This document shows, piece by piece, positions 1 to 6,763 of a stretch of DNA of 15,821 nucleotides. The stretch comes from CAZVEV01 sp964625865 (lineage in GTDB: Bacteria; Planctomycetota; Phycisphaerae; SM23-33). Every line of letters starts with the position of its first letter. Positions within the stretch are counted from its first letter, which is position 1. The stretch is taken from NCBI GenBank assembly GCA_964625865.1, contig CAZVEV010000124.1, positions 1-15,821 of the forward strand, written 5' to 3'. Both the position numbers and the translations under genes were made by a program. The notes below the pieces were generated by a model. That model was given only the letters and a program-made list of their open reading frames with translations, did not search any database and had not been told where the DNA came from.

Positions 1-3000
1 GACGCGGTGACCGGCAAGCCGATCGCCAAGGCCAACGTCGAGTTCTTCGGCTGGTATCGCAAGTATGTCGGCAAGCGGGGCCAGCGCAGGTATGACACGC
101 AGACGAAGAACTTCTCCGAATTCACCGATGCTGACGGGCAGATCACGCTGGGCCCGGACCGGATGTCGAGCAGCTTCCGGTGGGTGGCCATCGCGCGGAC
201 GGACGAAGGGCGCCTGGCGTACCTGGGGTTCAGCGGGGCGTGGTATGGCAACTACTACGACCGCGAATACAACCAGCGCAAGACGTTCGTGATGACCGAT
301 CGCCCGGTGTATCGCCCCGAGCAGAAGGTCAACTTCAAGTTCTGGATCAACACCGCCAAGTACGACGTCGAGGGCAAGAGCGAGTTCGCGGGGCAGAGCT
401 TCACGGTTCGGATCAACAACCCCAAGGGCGAGAAACTGCTCGAAAAGAACGTCAAGCTGGACGAGTTCGGCGGGGCCGCCGGCGAACTGAAGCTGGAAGA
501 CGAGGCGAAGCTGGGCATGTACTCGATCCAGATCCGCCAGGGCAACCGCTACTACGGTGGGGGGCGGTTCCGCGTCGAGGAGTACAAGAAGCCGGAGTTT
601 GAGGTCAAGATCGAAGCGCCTACCGAGCCGGTGGCGCTCGGTGAGAAGATCACCGCCACCATCGAGGCCAAGTACTATTTCGGCGCGCCGGTCACCGACG
701 CGAAGGTCAAGTACAAGATCCTGCGGACCGAGCACTCGGGTACGTGGTACCCCTGGACGCGCTGGGACTGGCTGTTCGATTCGGGCTACTGGTGGTACGG
801 GTACGACTACGTGTGGTATCCGGGCTGGAAGCACTGGGGCTGCCGCGCTCCGATCTGGCCGTGGTGGGGATGGCGCCCGACGCCCCAGCCCGAGGTCGTC
901 GCCGAGAACGAGGTCAAGGTCGACAAGGACGGCAAGGTGAAGGTCGAGATCGACACCGCGCTGGCCAAGGCGATTCACGGCGACCGCGACCACAAGTATG
1001 CGATCACCGCCGAGGTCACCGACAAGAGCCGCCGGACCATCGTGGGGACGGGCAACGTGCTGGTCAGCCGTCGCCCCTTCAAGGTCTACGCGTGGGTCAA
1101 TCGCGGCCATTACCGCGTGGGCGACGTGATCGAGGCGAACTTCCAGGCCAGGCGGCTGGACGGCAAGGGCGTCAAGGGCACGGGCGTGCTTCGCCTCAAG
1201 AAGATCACATATCCCAAGGGCAAGCCCGTTGAGGTGCAGGTCCAGCAGTGGGACCTGGATACGGATGAGGACGGCAAGGCGTTGATCCAGATCAAGGGTC
1301 ATCGCGCGGGGCAATACCGCCTGAGCTACACCGTCACCGACGCGAAGAAGCACGAGATCGAGGGCGGCTATATCTTCGTGATCTGGGGCGAGGGCGACAG
1401 CGGGGGCAATTACCGGTTCAACGACATCGAACTGGTCGCCGACAAGAAAACCTACGCGCCGGGCGAGAAGGTCGCCCTGCGCATTAACACGTCGCGCCCC
1501 GGCTCGACGGTCCTGCTGTTCGTCCGACCGGCCAACGGCGTGTACCTGGCGCCCAAGACGCTGCGCCCGAAGGGACGGAGCGTCAAGCAGCAGATCGACG
1601 TGATCAAGAAGGATATGCCCAACTTCTTCATCGAGGCGCTGACGGTGGCGGACGGCAAGGTCTTCCGCGAGGTCCGCCAGATCGTCGTCCCGCCCGAGAA
1701 ACGCGTGCTGGACGTCAAGATCACGCCCTCCAAGAAGACCTACAAGCCGGGCGAGAAGGCGAAGGTCAAGATCCAACTGGTCGACGCCACCGGTGAGCCG
1801 TTCAGCGGGTCGACGGTGGTCACGATGTACGACAAGGCCGTCGAGTACATCTCCGGCGGGTCGAACGTGGGCAAGATCAAGGAGTTCTTCTGGAAGTGGA
1901 AGCGCAGCCATTACCCGCGCCACGAGACGTCGCTGAGCAAGGGCAGCGGGAACCTGCTCAGGCAGGGCGAGACCGGCATGGGGTTCCTGGGCATCTTCGG
2001 CTACAGCGTGGCCGACGATGACAAACTCGAAGCAAAGGATGGCGAGAAGCAGCAGGTGGAGCAGTCGGCGAGGCGCGACCGGAGCAACGCCCTTGCCGGC
2101 GCCGATGCAGCGGCCGAGGGGGCCGTGATGGCCAAGAGAAAGAGCAGCGCCGCCCCCGGCGCGCCGGCCAACGGCGGCGGGCGCGCCGGCGGCAAGGGGC
2201 GGGGCCAGGGCGCCGGCGGGGGCGAGATGGTCCAGCCGACGGTTCGCACGAAGTTCGCCGACACCGCCTTCTGGGGCGCGGCGATCACGACGGGCAAGGA
2301 CGGGTTTGCCGAGATCGAACTGACCATGCCCGAGAACCTCAGCACGTGGAAGACGCGCGTCTGGGCGATGGGGTACGGCACGCGGGTGGGCGAGGGCACG
2401 GTCGAGGTCATCACGACCAAGAACCTGATCGTCCGCCTCCAGGCCCCGCGGTTCTTCGTGCAGAAGGATGAAGTGGTCCTGTCAGCCGTCGTGCACAACT
2501 ACCTCAAGACCGCCAAGGACGTCGAGGTCTCGCTGGGCATTGGCGGAGGATGCATCGAACTGATGAAGGGCGTAAAGGCGACCCAGCGGGTCAAGATCCC
2601 CGCCAACGGCGAAAAACGCGTCAACTGGCGCGTCAAGGTCACCAAAGAAGGCACCGCCAAGATCACCATGAAGGCCCTGACCGACGAGGAGTCCGACGCG
2701 ATGGCGATGGACTTCCCGGTCTTCGTTCACGGCATGCTCAAGACCGACAGTTTCTCCGGCGTGATCCGTCCGAAGAACAAGGCCGCGAAGATCGAGATCA
2801 AGGTCCCGGCCGAGCGGCGACCCGAGCAGAGCCGCCTGGAGATCCGTTACTCGCCCACGCTGGCCGGGGCCATGGTCGACGCCCTGCCGTACGTCGTCGA
2901 GTACCCCTACGGCTGCACCGAGCAGACGCTTAATCGCTTCCTGCCGACGGTGATCACGCAGAAGGTTCTGATCCGCATGGGCCTGGACCTCGACGACGTG

Positions 3001-4566
3001 AAGACCAAGCGCACCAACCTCAACGCGCAGGAGATCGGCGACGACGTGAAGCGCGCCGCCGACTGGAAACGCCTGATCGGCAAGAAGCGCTGGGACGGCA
3101 AGAAGTGGGTCAACCGCAACCCGGTGTTCGACCAGGCGGAGGTCAACCGCATGGTCAAGCGCGGCCTGGAGAGGCTGACGAACATGCAGAACTCCGACGG
3201 CGGCTGGGGCTGGTGGAGCGGATGGCGTGAGCACTCGTATCCGCACACGACGGCTGTGGTCGTCCACGGGCTGCAGATCGCCCGCGCCAACGACGTCGCT
3301 GTCGTGCCGGGCACGATCAAGCGCGGCATCGACTGGCTCAAACGCTACCAGGCGAAGGAACTGGCACGCCTGATCCTGTGGGAGAAGACGAAGAACAGCG
3401 GCAAGCGGTTTGCCGACAACATGGACGCGCTGGTCTACATGGTGCTCGTCGACGAGAAGGTCGACAACGTCGAGATGCGCAAGCGGATCTACCGCGACCG
3501 AAACCACATCAGCGTCTACGCCAAGGCGATGTTCGGGATCGCGTGTCACAACGTCGGCGACATGGAAAAGCGCGACATGCTGAAGCGCAACGTCGAGCAG
3601 TACCTCGTCCAGGACGACGAGAACCAGTCGGCCTGGCTGAAGCTGCCCCACGGCGGGTACTGGTGGCGGTGGTATGGCAGCGAGATGGAGGCCCACGCCT
3701 TCTACCTCAAGCTGCTGTGCCTGACCGAGCCCAAGAGCGCCAAGGCCTCGCGGCTGGTCAAGTATCTCATCAACAACCGGCGCCACGCGACGTACTGGAA
3801 CTCGACGCGTGACACGGCCTACGTGATCGAGGCCTTCGCCGAGTACATCAAGACCTCCGGCGAGGACAGGCCCGACATGACGGTCGAGGTCTTCGTTGAC
3901 GGCAAGCGTCACAAGTCGGTGAAGATCAACAAAGACAACATCTTCAGCTTCGACAACAAGCTGGTCTTGCTGGGCAAGAAGGTGACCTCCGGCAAGCACA
4001 CGGTCGAGCTGCGCAAGACCGGGCGCGGGCCGCTGTACTTCAACGCCTACCTGACCAACTTCACGCTCGAAGACCACATCACGCGGGCCGGGCTGGAGAT
4101 CAAGGTCAACCGCAAGTACTACAAGCTCGTCCGGGTCGACAAGACCATCAAGGTCGAAGGCTCCCACGGGCAGGCGGTCGACCAGAAGGTCGAGAAGTAC
4201 GAGCGAAAGGAACTGAAGGAACTGTCCACGCTGAAAAGCGGCGACCTGGTCGAGATCGAACTGACCATGGAGAGCAAGAACGATTACGAGTACATCGTCT
4301 TCGAGGACATGAAGGCCGCCGGCTTCGAGCCCGTCGACGTCCGCAGCGGCTACAGCCGCGACGGCATGGGCGCCTACATGGAACTGCGCGACGAGCGCGT
4401 CACGTTCTTCGTGCGGCGCCTGATGCGAGGCAAGCACTCGCTGAGCTACCGCATGCGGGCGGAGATCCCGGGCAAGTTCAGCGCCCTGCCCACCAAGGCC
4501 AGCGCCATGTACGCCCCCGAACTGAAGGCCAACTCCGACGAGATCAAACTTCGGATCGTGGACTAA
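1..4566 (+). CDS. Alpha-2-macroglobulin family protein, 5' truncated by the window edge
   Basis: The frame is open from base 1 (Asp-Ala-Val-Thr-Gly) and closes with TAA at 4564-4566. The GTG at position 7 is probably internal, so start and signal peptide lie upstream. Residues below count from that GTG. An MG2-like domain opens with TDRPVYRP (97-104). MG-type beta domains follow, with YAPGEK and YKPGEK repeats between about 480 and 620. A Gly/Ala/Lys-rich low-complexity segment (687-741) sits where bait regions occur. The A2M signature follows (RTKFADTAFW from 747; ENLSTWKTR). The thioester motif is intact: Cys970-Thr-Glu-Gln973, in YPYGCTEQ (2905-2925). The alpha/alpha-toroid thioester domain continues with SDGGWGWWSGW, and the C-terminus (FEDMKAAGFEPVD, SYRMRAEIPG) matches the receptor-binding domain. 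Family knowledge: such exported proteins trap attacking proteases by covalent thioester capture. No penicillin-binding protein gene (pbpC), a common partner, is visible downstream. The block at residues 247-289 is extremely tryptophan-rich. Confidence 0.93.
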   Translation, partial: DAVTGKPIAKANVEFFGWYRKYVGKRGQRRYDTQTKNFSEFTDADGQITLGPDRMSSSFRWVAIARTDEGRLAYLGFSGAWYGNYYDREYNQRKTFVMTDRPVYRPEQKVNFKFWINTAKYDVEGKSEFAGQSFTVRINNPKGEKLLEKNVKLDEFGGAAGELKLEDEAKLGMYSIQIRQGNRYYGGGRFRVEEYKKPEFEVKIEAPTEPVALGEKITATIEAKYYFGAPVTDAKVKYKILRTEHSGTWYPWTRWDWLFDSGYWWYGYDYVWYPGWKHWGCRAPIWPWWGWRPTPQPEVVAENEVKVDKDGKVKVEIDTALAKAIHGDRDHKYAITAEVTDKSRRTIVGTGNVLVSRRPFKVYAWVNRGHYRVGDVIEANFQARRLDGKGVKGTGVLRLKKITYPKGKPVEVQVQQWDLDTDEDGKALIQIKGHRAGQYRLSYTVTDAKKHEIEGGYIFVIWGEGDSGGNYRFNDIELVADKKTYAPGEKVALRINTSRPGSTVLLFVRPANGVYLAPKTLRPKGRSVKQQIDVIKKDMPNFFIEALTVADGKVFREVRQIVVPPEKRVLDVKITPSKKTYKPGEKAKVKIQLVDATGEPFSGSTVVTMYDKAVEYISGGSNVGKIKEFFWKWKRSHYPRHETSLSKGSGNLLRQGETGMGFLGIFGYSVADDDKLEAKDGEKQQVEQSARRDRSNALAGADAAAEGAVMAKRKSSAAPGAPANGGGRAGGKGRGQGAGGGEMVQPTVRTKFADTAFWGAAITTGKDGFAEIELTMPENLSTWKTRVWAMGYGTRVGEGTVEVITTKNLIVRLQAPRFFVQKDEVVLSAVVHNYLKTAKDVEVSLGIGGGCIELMKGVKATQRVKIPANGEKRVNWRVKVTKEGTAKITMKALTDEESDAMAMDFPVFVHGMLKTDSFSGVIRPKNKAAKIEIKVPAERRPEQSRLEIRYSPTLAGAMVDALPYVVEYPYGCTEQTLNRFLPTVITQKVLIRMGLDLDDVKTKRTNLNAQEIGDDVKRAADWKRLIGKKRWDGKKWVNRNPVFDQAEVNRMVKRGLERLTNMQNSDGGWGWWSGWREHSYPHTTAVVVHGLQIARANDVAVVPGTIKRGIDWLKRYQAKELARLILWEKTKNSGKRFADNMDALVYMVLVDEKVDNVEMRKRIYRDRNHISVYAKAMFGIACHNVGDMEKRDMLKRNVEQYLVQDDENQSAWLKLPHGGYWWRWYGSEMEAHAFYLKLLCLTEPKSAKASRLVKYLINNRRHATYWNSTRDTAYVIEAFAEYIKTSGEDRPDMTVEVFVDGKRHKSVKINKDNIFSFDNKLVLLGKKVTSGKHTVELRKTGRGPLYFNAYLTNFTLEDHITRAGLEIKVNRKYYKLVRVDKTIKVEGSHGQAVDQKVEKYERKELKELSTLKSGDLVEIELTMESKNDYEYIVFEDMKAAGFEPVDVRSGYSRDGMGAYMELRDERVTFFVRRLMRGKHSLSYRMRAEIPGKFSALPTKASAMYAPELKANSDEIKLRIVD

Positions 4567-4597
4567 GGTCGAAAGTCGAAGGTCAAAGGTCGAAGGT
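4567..4597. repeat. Heptamer tandem repeat (GGTCGAA-like, about 4.4 copies)
   Basis: Immediately after the macroglobulin stop codon, the units ggtcgaa, agtcgaa, ggtcaaa and ggtcgaa follow one another without spacing, then a partial ggt. Two of the four units are identical and the others differ by one base each. No coding role is seen. It lies just left of the large inverted repeat and may belong to the same repetitive intergenic element. Confidence 0.75.
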
Positions 4598-4600
4598 TTC

Positions 4601-4677
4601 TCGTAGGGCGTGCAACTCGTTGCACGCGGAACGGAGAAGTCACTCGTGCCGCGTGCACCGAGTTGTACGCCCTACGA
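4601..4677. repeat. Large nested inverted repeat (BIME/MITE-like palindrome or bidirectional terminator)
   Basis: Arms 4601-4629 and 4649-4677 are inverted copies of 29 bases with two mismatches, around a 19-base centre. Each arm is also palindromic. In the left arm gcgtgcaa (4608-4615) pairs perfectly with ttgcacgc (4620-4627) across the loop ctcg. The right arm forms a weaker version (4651-4658 with 4663-4670). Two inverted copies of a small hairpin unit is the architecture of paired REP elements. It lies between the convergent macroglobulin and toxin genes, so it could also end transcription from both sides. No long T run follows on either strand, so a classical intrinsic terminator is not assured. 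Confidence 0.8.
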
Positions 4678-4680
4678 CTG

Positions 4681-4727
4681 TCGAGGGACCTGTCCTCGAT
4701 AGCGAATCGGCAATCGGATAGTGCCGA
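4681..4727. other. Two small hairpins downstream of the toxin stop codon
   Basis: tcgagg (4681-4686) pairs with cctcga (4694-4699), and tcggca (4707-4712) pairs with tgccga (4722-4727). The second hairpin begins three bases beyond the toxin stop on the minus strand, where a terminator would be expected. The stems are only 6 bp and there is no T tract, so a terminator role is tentative. Confidence 0.35.
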
Positions 4728-4729
4728 CG

Positions 4730-5020
4730 CTATGGTAGGCCCTCAAACTGTCGCGCAGCGTGCAGTACGGTCAGTCTCCGCAATGCGTCATCGCCTAAAT
4801 GGTAGATGACACGGAAACTGCCGACTATGAGTTCTCTTGTCGTCTCTTGGCCAATCTCAGGGACCATTCTTCCGGATCGTGGGAAACGCTCAAGTCGGTC
4901 GGCCGCTTCGAAGATGGCCTGAATCTGCGCATCGGCGTAGATTTCGGCATCATGGGCGATATAGGTGTGGATACTGTCCAGATCCGCAACGGCCGGCTCG
5001 GTCCAGACGACCCGTGTCAT
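4730..5020 (-). CDS. RelE/ParE-family type II toxin
   Basis: This 96-residue protein has the RelE/ParE layout: an N-terminal strand with VVWTEPAVADLDSI, two helices with an Ala-rich IFEAADRLERFP segment, the turn PRSGRMVPE (47-55), then RELIVGSFRVIYHL (62-75) and a final strand VLHAARQFEGLP. Length is typical (90-100 aa). The start ATG (5018-5020) overlaps the antitoxin stop TGA by four bases (ATGA), so the two are translationally coupled; only a weak AGG lies upstream. The fit is to ParE-like members, which poison DNA gyrase, more than to mRNA-cleaving RelE, because the ArHxxxY-type charged catalytic set of RelE is not evident. That target assignment is inference. The gene converges on the macroglobulin gene across the inverted-repeat region. 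Confidence 0.88.
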   Translation of the reverse strand: MTRVVWTEPAVADLDSIHTYIAHDAEIYADAQIQAIFEAADRLERFPRSGRMVPEIGQETTRELIVGSFRVIYHLGDDALRRLTVLHAARQFEGLP

Positions 5021-5199
5021 CGGCTGAACCTGCGTTTGACCTCATCGTGCGGAATGACGCGCCCTTCCTCGGCGGCCTGCATGCCCCGAGCGATCTTCAT
5101 ACGAACGTAGAGTTCGTACATCGCGTCAACGTAAGACGCCGAGTCAGGAAGACTGTCGGCGATTGTCCGAAGGTCGGATCGTACGTTCGTTGCATCCAT
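5017..5199 (-). CDS. Small antitoxin of the ParE/RelE-type pair
   Basis: A 60-residue acidic/basic protein encoded directly upstream of, and overlapping by four bases, the ParE-type toxin gene. The C-terminal half (KIARGMQAAEEGRVIPHDE, residues 35-53, then VKRRF) matches the short antitoxins that accompany ParE/RelE toxins, where a helix followed by an EEGRVxxHDEVKRR tail wraps the toxin. The N-terminal part (LRTIADSLPDSASYVDAMYE) would be the dimerising or DNA-binding portion, but no clear ribbon-helix-helix or helix-turn-helix can be assigned by eye. The ATG at 5199 is preferred. A GTG at 5223 would add eight residues, but that codon lies between the -35 and -10 boxes of the promoter and so would not be transcribed. 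No Shine-Dalgarno precedes the ATG, consistent with leaderless translation. Antitoxins of this type usually repress their own operon. Confidence 0.82.
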   Translation of the reverse strand: MDATNVRSDLRTIADSLPDSASYVDAMYELYVRMKIARGMQAAEEGRVIPHDEVKRRFSR

Positions 5200-5205
5200 A
5201 CACGT

Positions 5206-5234
5206 ATTATCGCCGGCGGGCACGTCGGCGTCAA
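5206..5234 (-). promoter_or_regulatory. Sigma70-type promoter of the toxin/antitoxin operon, predicted leaderless
   Basis: Read on the minus strand, TTGACG (5229-5234) and GATAAT (5206-5211) are separated by exactly 17 bases (5212-5228). Each hexamer matches the housekeeping consensus at five of six positions. Only six bases (5200-5205) separate the -10 box from the antitoxin ATG, so transcription should begin at or within one or two bases of that ATG. It lies in the 51-base gap after the upstream URO-D-like gene, giving the pair its own promoter. Confidence 0.72.
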
Positions 5235-5250
5235 CACATACGAAACCTGG

Positions 5251-6408
5251 TCATCCGGAGGCAATCGGATATTGTCCGAACTCGACCGCGGCGCGGCACA
5301 TGGCGACGATGTTGGCGGGGGGGGTGTCGGCTTGCACGTAGTGGCTCGGGGCGAGGATGTATCCGCCGCCGGGGGCAAAGGCCTGTATCCGCAGGCGGAC
5401 CTCGGCCTCCACATCCGCTTCGGTGCCGAACGGCAGGACGTGCTGCTCGTCCACCCCGCCATGGAACGTGATCCGGTCCCCGAAGCGGCGCTTGAGCTCG
5501 GCTGACTCCATGCCCGCCGCTCGCGGCTGGACCGGGTCGAGCACCTGCAGGCCGATCCCGATCAGGTCCTCGATCAGCGGAGCGATGCCCCCGCAACTGT
5601 GGAACATGATCTTGATCGCGGGGTTGATCTCGTCGAGCAGCTTGCGGGCGGCCGTCCAGCGGCGGCGCAGGCGCGGCAGCATCAGCGAGCGGAACATCGC
5701 GGGCGAATAGAGCGGCCCGGTCTGCATGCCGAAGTCGTCTCCGCTGATCTTCAGGATCTGGATGTACCTGCCCGTCGCCTCGATGCCGATCCGGTCCAGC
5801 GCCATCGCGATGTCCGTGATCCTGTCCAGCAGGGCGGCGGCGAACTCCGGCTCGGCTGCGGCGCACTCCAGCCAGCGCTGGAACCCCATCAGGTAGATCG
5901 CCGTCTGGACGATAGGCCCGCCGAAGCGCCCCACCAGCGCCAGGTCCGTATCCTCGTAGAGGCGTTTGGCCGTGGCTTCAGCGCCCTCGCCGCGTCCGGG
6001 TGCATACGGGTCGGGCCAGGGGTAGCTCTCCAGGTCGTCCAGTGTCGCGTCGGCCAGCGGGTGATACACCGGTTCGAGGTAGCTGCCCGCCGCCTGGTGA
6101 ATCCGCCTGAGCCCGACGCCCCACCCGTCGGTCACCAGGTCCTGCCCCTCCGGTGGGGCGGGGCGCTTGGCTGTCTTGGCCGCCCCGAGCTTCACCGAGA
6201 TCAGGTCCGCCCCGAGCGCCGCCAGCACGCGCGGATGCGGGATCGCCTCCTCCATGAAGCCCGCCTTGATCTGCTCGTCGATCTCCAGCCCGAGATGCGC
6301 CTTGAGACTCGCGTAGAAGTCCGGCACGGGGTTGATGTCTATCGGCACGCGATCCGGCTCGCGGTGCTCGATCGCCGCAATCACACGTTCTCGTGACGTC
6401 CAGGCCAT
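5251..6408 (-). CDS. URO-D superfamily protein (MtaA/CmuA-like methyltransferase branch)
   Basis: A 385-residue cytoplasmic TIM-barrel protein. It starts MAWTSRERVIAAIEHREPDR, and a GAGG six bases upstream (minus strand, 6415-6418) supports this ATG. The open frame continues 81 codons further upstream but that part is Arg-rich without family resemblance. Family landmarks are the opening RERVxxAIxHREPDRVPID, ISGDDFGMQTGP (221-232), FHSCGG (269-274), ITFHGGVDEQ (313-322) and GGGYILAPSH (347-356) followed by QADTPPANI. His270-x-Cys272 corresponds to the His-X-Cys zinc pair of corrinoid-dependent methyltransferases such as MtaA and CmuA; no Cys sits at the usual third position, where Ser355-His356 is found. 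True uroporphyrinogen decarboxylase (HemE) is less likely: its N-terminal arginine substrate motif is absent. Planctomycetes hold many such paralogues of unknown substrate. It is transcribed divergently from the zincin gene. Confidence 0.85.
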   Translation of the reverse strand: MAWTSRERVIAAIEHREPDRVPIDINPVPDFYASLKAHLGLEIDEQIKAGFMEEAIPHPRVLAALGADLISVKLGAAKTAKRPAPPEGQDLVTDGWGVGLRRIHQAAGSYLEPVYHPLADATLDDLESYPWPDPYAPGRGEGAEATAKRLYEDTDLALVGRFGGPIVQTAIYLMGFQRWLECAAAEPEFAAALLDRITDIAMALDRIGIEATGRYIQILKISGDDFGMQTGPLYSPAMFRSLMLPRLRRRWTAARKLLDEINPAIKIMFHSCGGIAPLIEDLIGIGLQVLDPVQPRAAGMESAELKRRFGDRITFHGGVDEQHVLPFGTEADVEAEVRLRIQAFAPGGGYILAPSHYVQADTPPANIVAMCRAAVEFGQYPIASG

Positions 6409-6500
6409 CGTTCGCCTCGCGCTGCGCGATATCGCCCCGCGGCCGCGTCGGCGTCGCAGACAGCGACCGTCACGGGGATCTTCAGAGGATTGTATCTGAT

Positions 6501-6626
6501 CAATGCCCCTGCGCACAGAGTCGCGGGGCATTGGACTCTTCGGGACCTCCGGTCCCATGCTGGCCACTGAAGTGGCCAGCCCCACGATGGACTCATGTGC
6601 AGGTATCTCGTGGGCCCGCTGGCCAG
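6501..6626. repeat. Cluster of four stem-loops with competing pairings
   Basis: Stem 1: caatgcccc (6501-6509) with ggggcattg (6525-6533), 9 bp perfect. Stem 2: gggacc (6542-6547) with ggtccc (6551-6556), loop tcc. Stem 3: gctggccac (6559-6567) with gtggccagc (6572-6580), 9 bp perfect, loop tgaa. Stem 4: cccacga (6581-6587) with tcgtggg (6608-6614). A second copy of gctggcca (6618-6625) lets tggccagc (6573-6580) pair downstream instead, extending stem 4 past a three-base bulge (6615-6617) and breaking stem 3. It could be a repeated palindromic element or a structured RNA; the sequence alone does not decide. Confidence 0.7.
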
Positions 6627-6657
6627 TGCACTGACCAATCACGGTCCGCATGGGGCG

Positions 6658-6685
6658 TTGAGTTCGGCATGCCTTTGGCTATCAT
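6658..6685 (+). promoter_or_regulatory. Possible sigma70-type promoter of the zincin gene
   Basis: TTGAGT (6658-6663) and TATCAT (6680-6685) are separated by 16 bases, matching the consensus at four and five of six positions. A start near 6692 would give a leader of about 70 bases. In GC-rich DNA such a match is not strong evidence. If correct, transcription begins downstream of the stem-loop cluster. Confidence 0.3.
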
Positions 6686-6763
6686 GGACTTGGCGCTCCC
6701 GTGTCCGGCTGATGCTGCCGAGGACGGCGGGCTTGCCGGAGATCAGCACGACCGGAGAAGTAT

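Larger units (their letters stand above)
6409..6763. other. Divergent intergenic region (355 bases)
   Basis: This spacer lies between the 5' ends of the URO-D-like and zincin genes and contains no convincing gene; short frames crossing it lack family resemblance. It holds a GAGG ribosome site for the leftward gene, a cluster of stem-loops (6501-6626), a possible rightward promoter (6658-6685), and a GGAG ribosome site six bases before the ATG at 6764. Because both genes point outward, the stem-loops cannot be terminators for them. Confidence 0.7.

Noticed and set aside
2482..4437. 651-codon open frame on the minus strand
   Set aside because: It is antisense to the thioester and C-terminal domains of the macroglobulin. 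The product is Val/Asp/Leu/His-rich with no recognisable family, as expected from the complement of GC-rich codons.
5317..5324. Eight-G run near the 3' end of the URO-D-like gene, considered as a frameshift
   Set aside because: The family pattern continues in frame on both sides (QADTPPANIVAM), so no frameshift is present.
6409..6651. 81-codon N-terminal extension of the URO-D-like frame
   Set aside because: It is Arg-rich without family resemblance and would run through the stem-loop cluster. The ATG at 6408 has a GAGG and begins exactly where family proteins begin.
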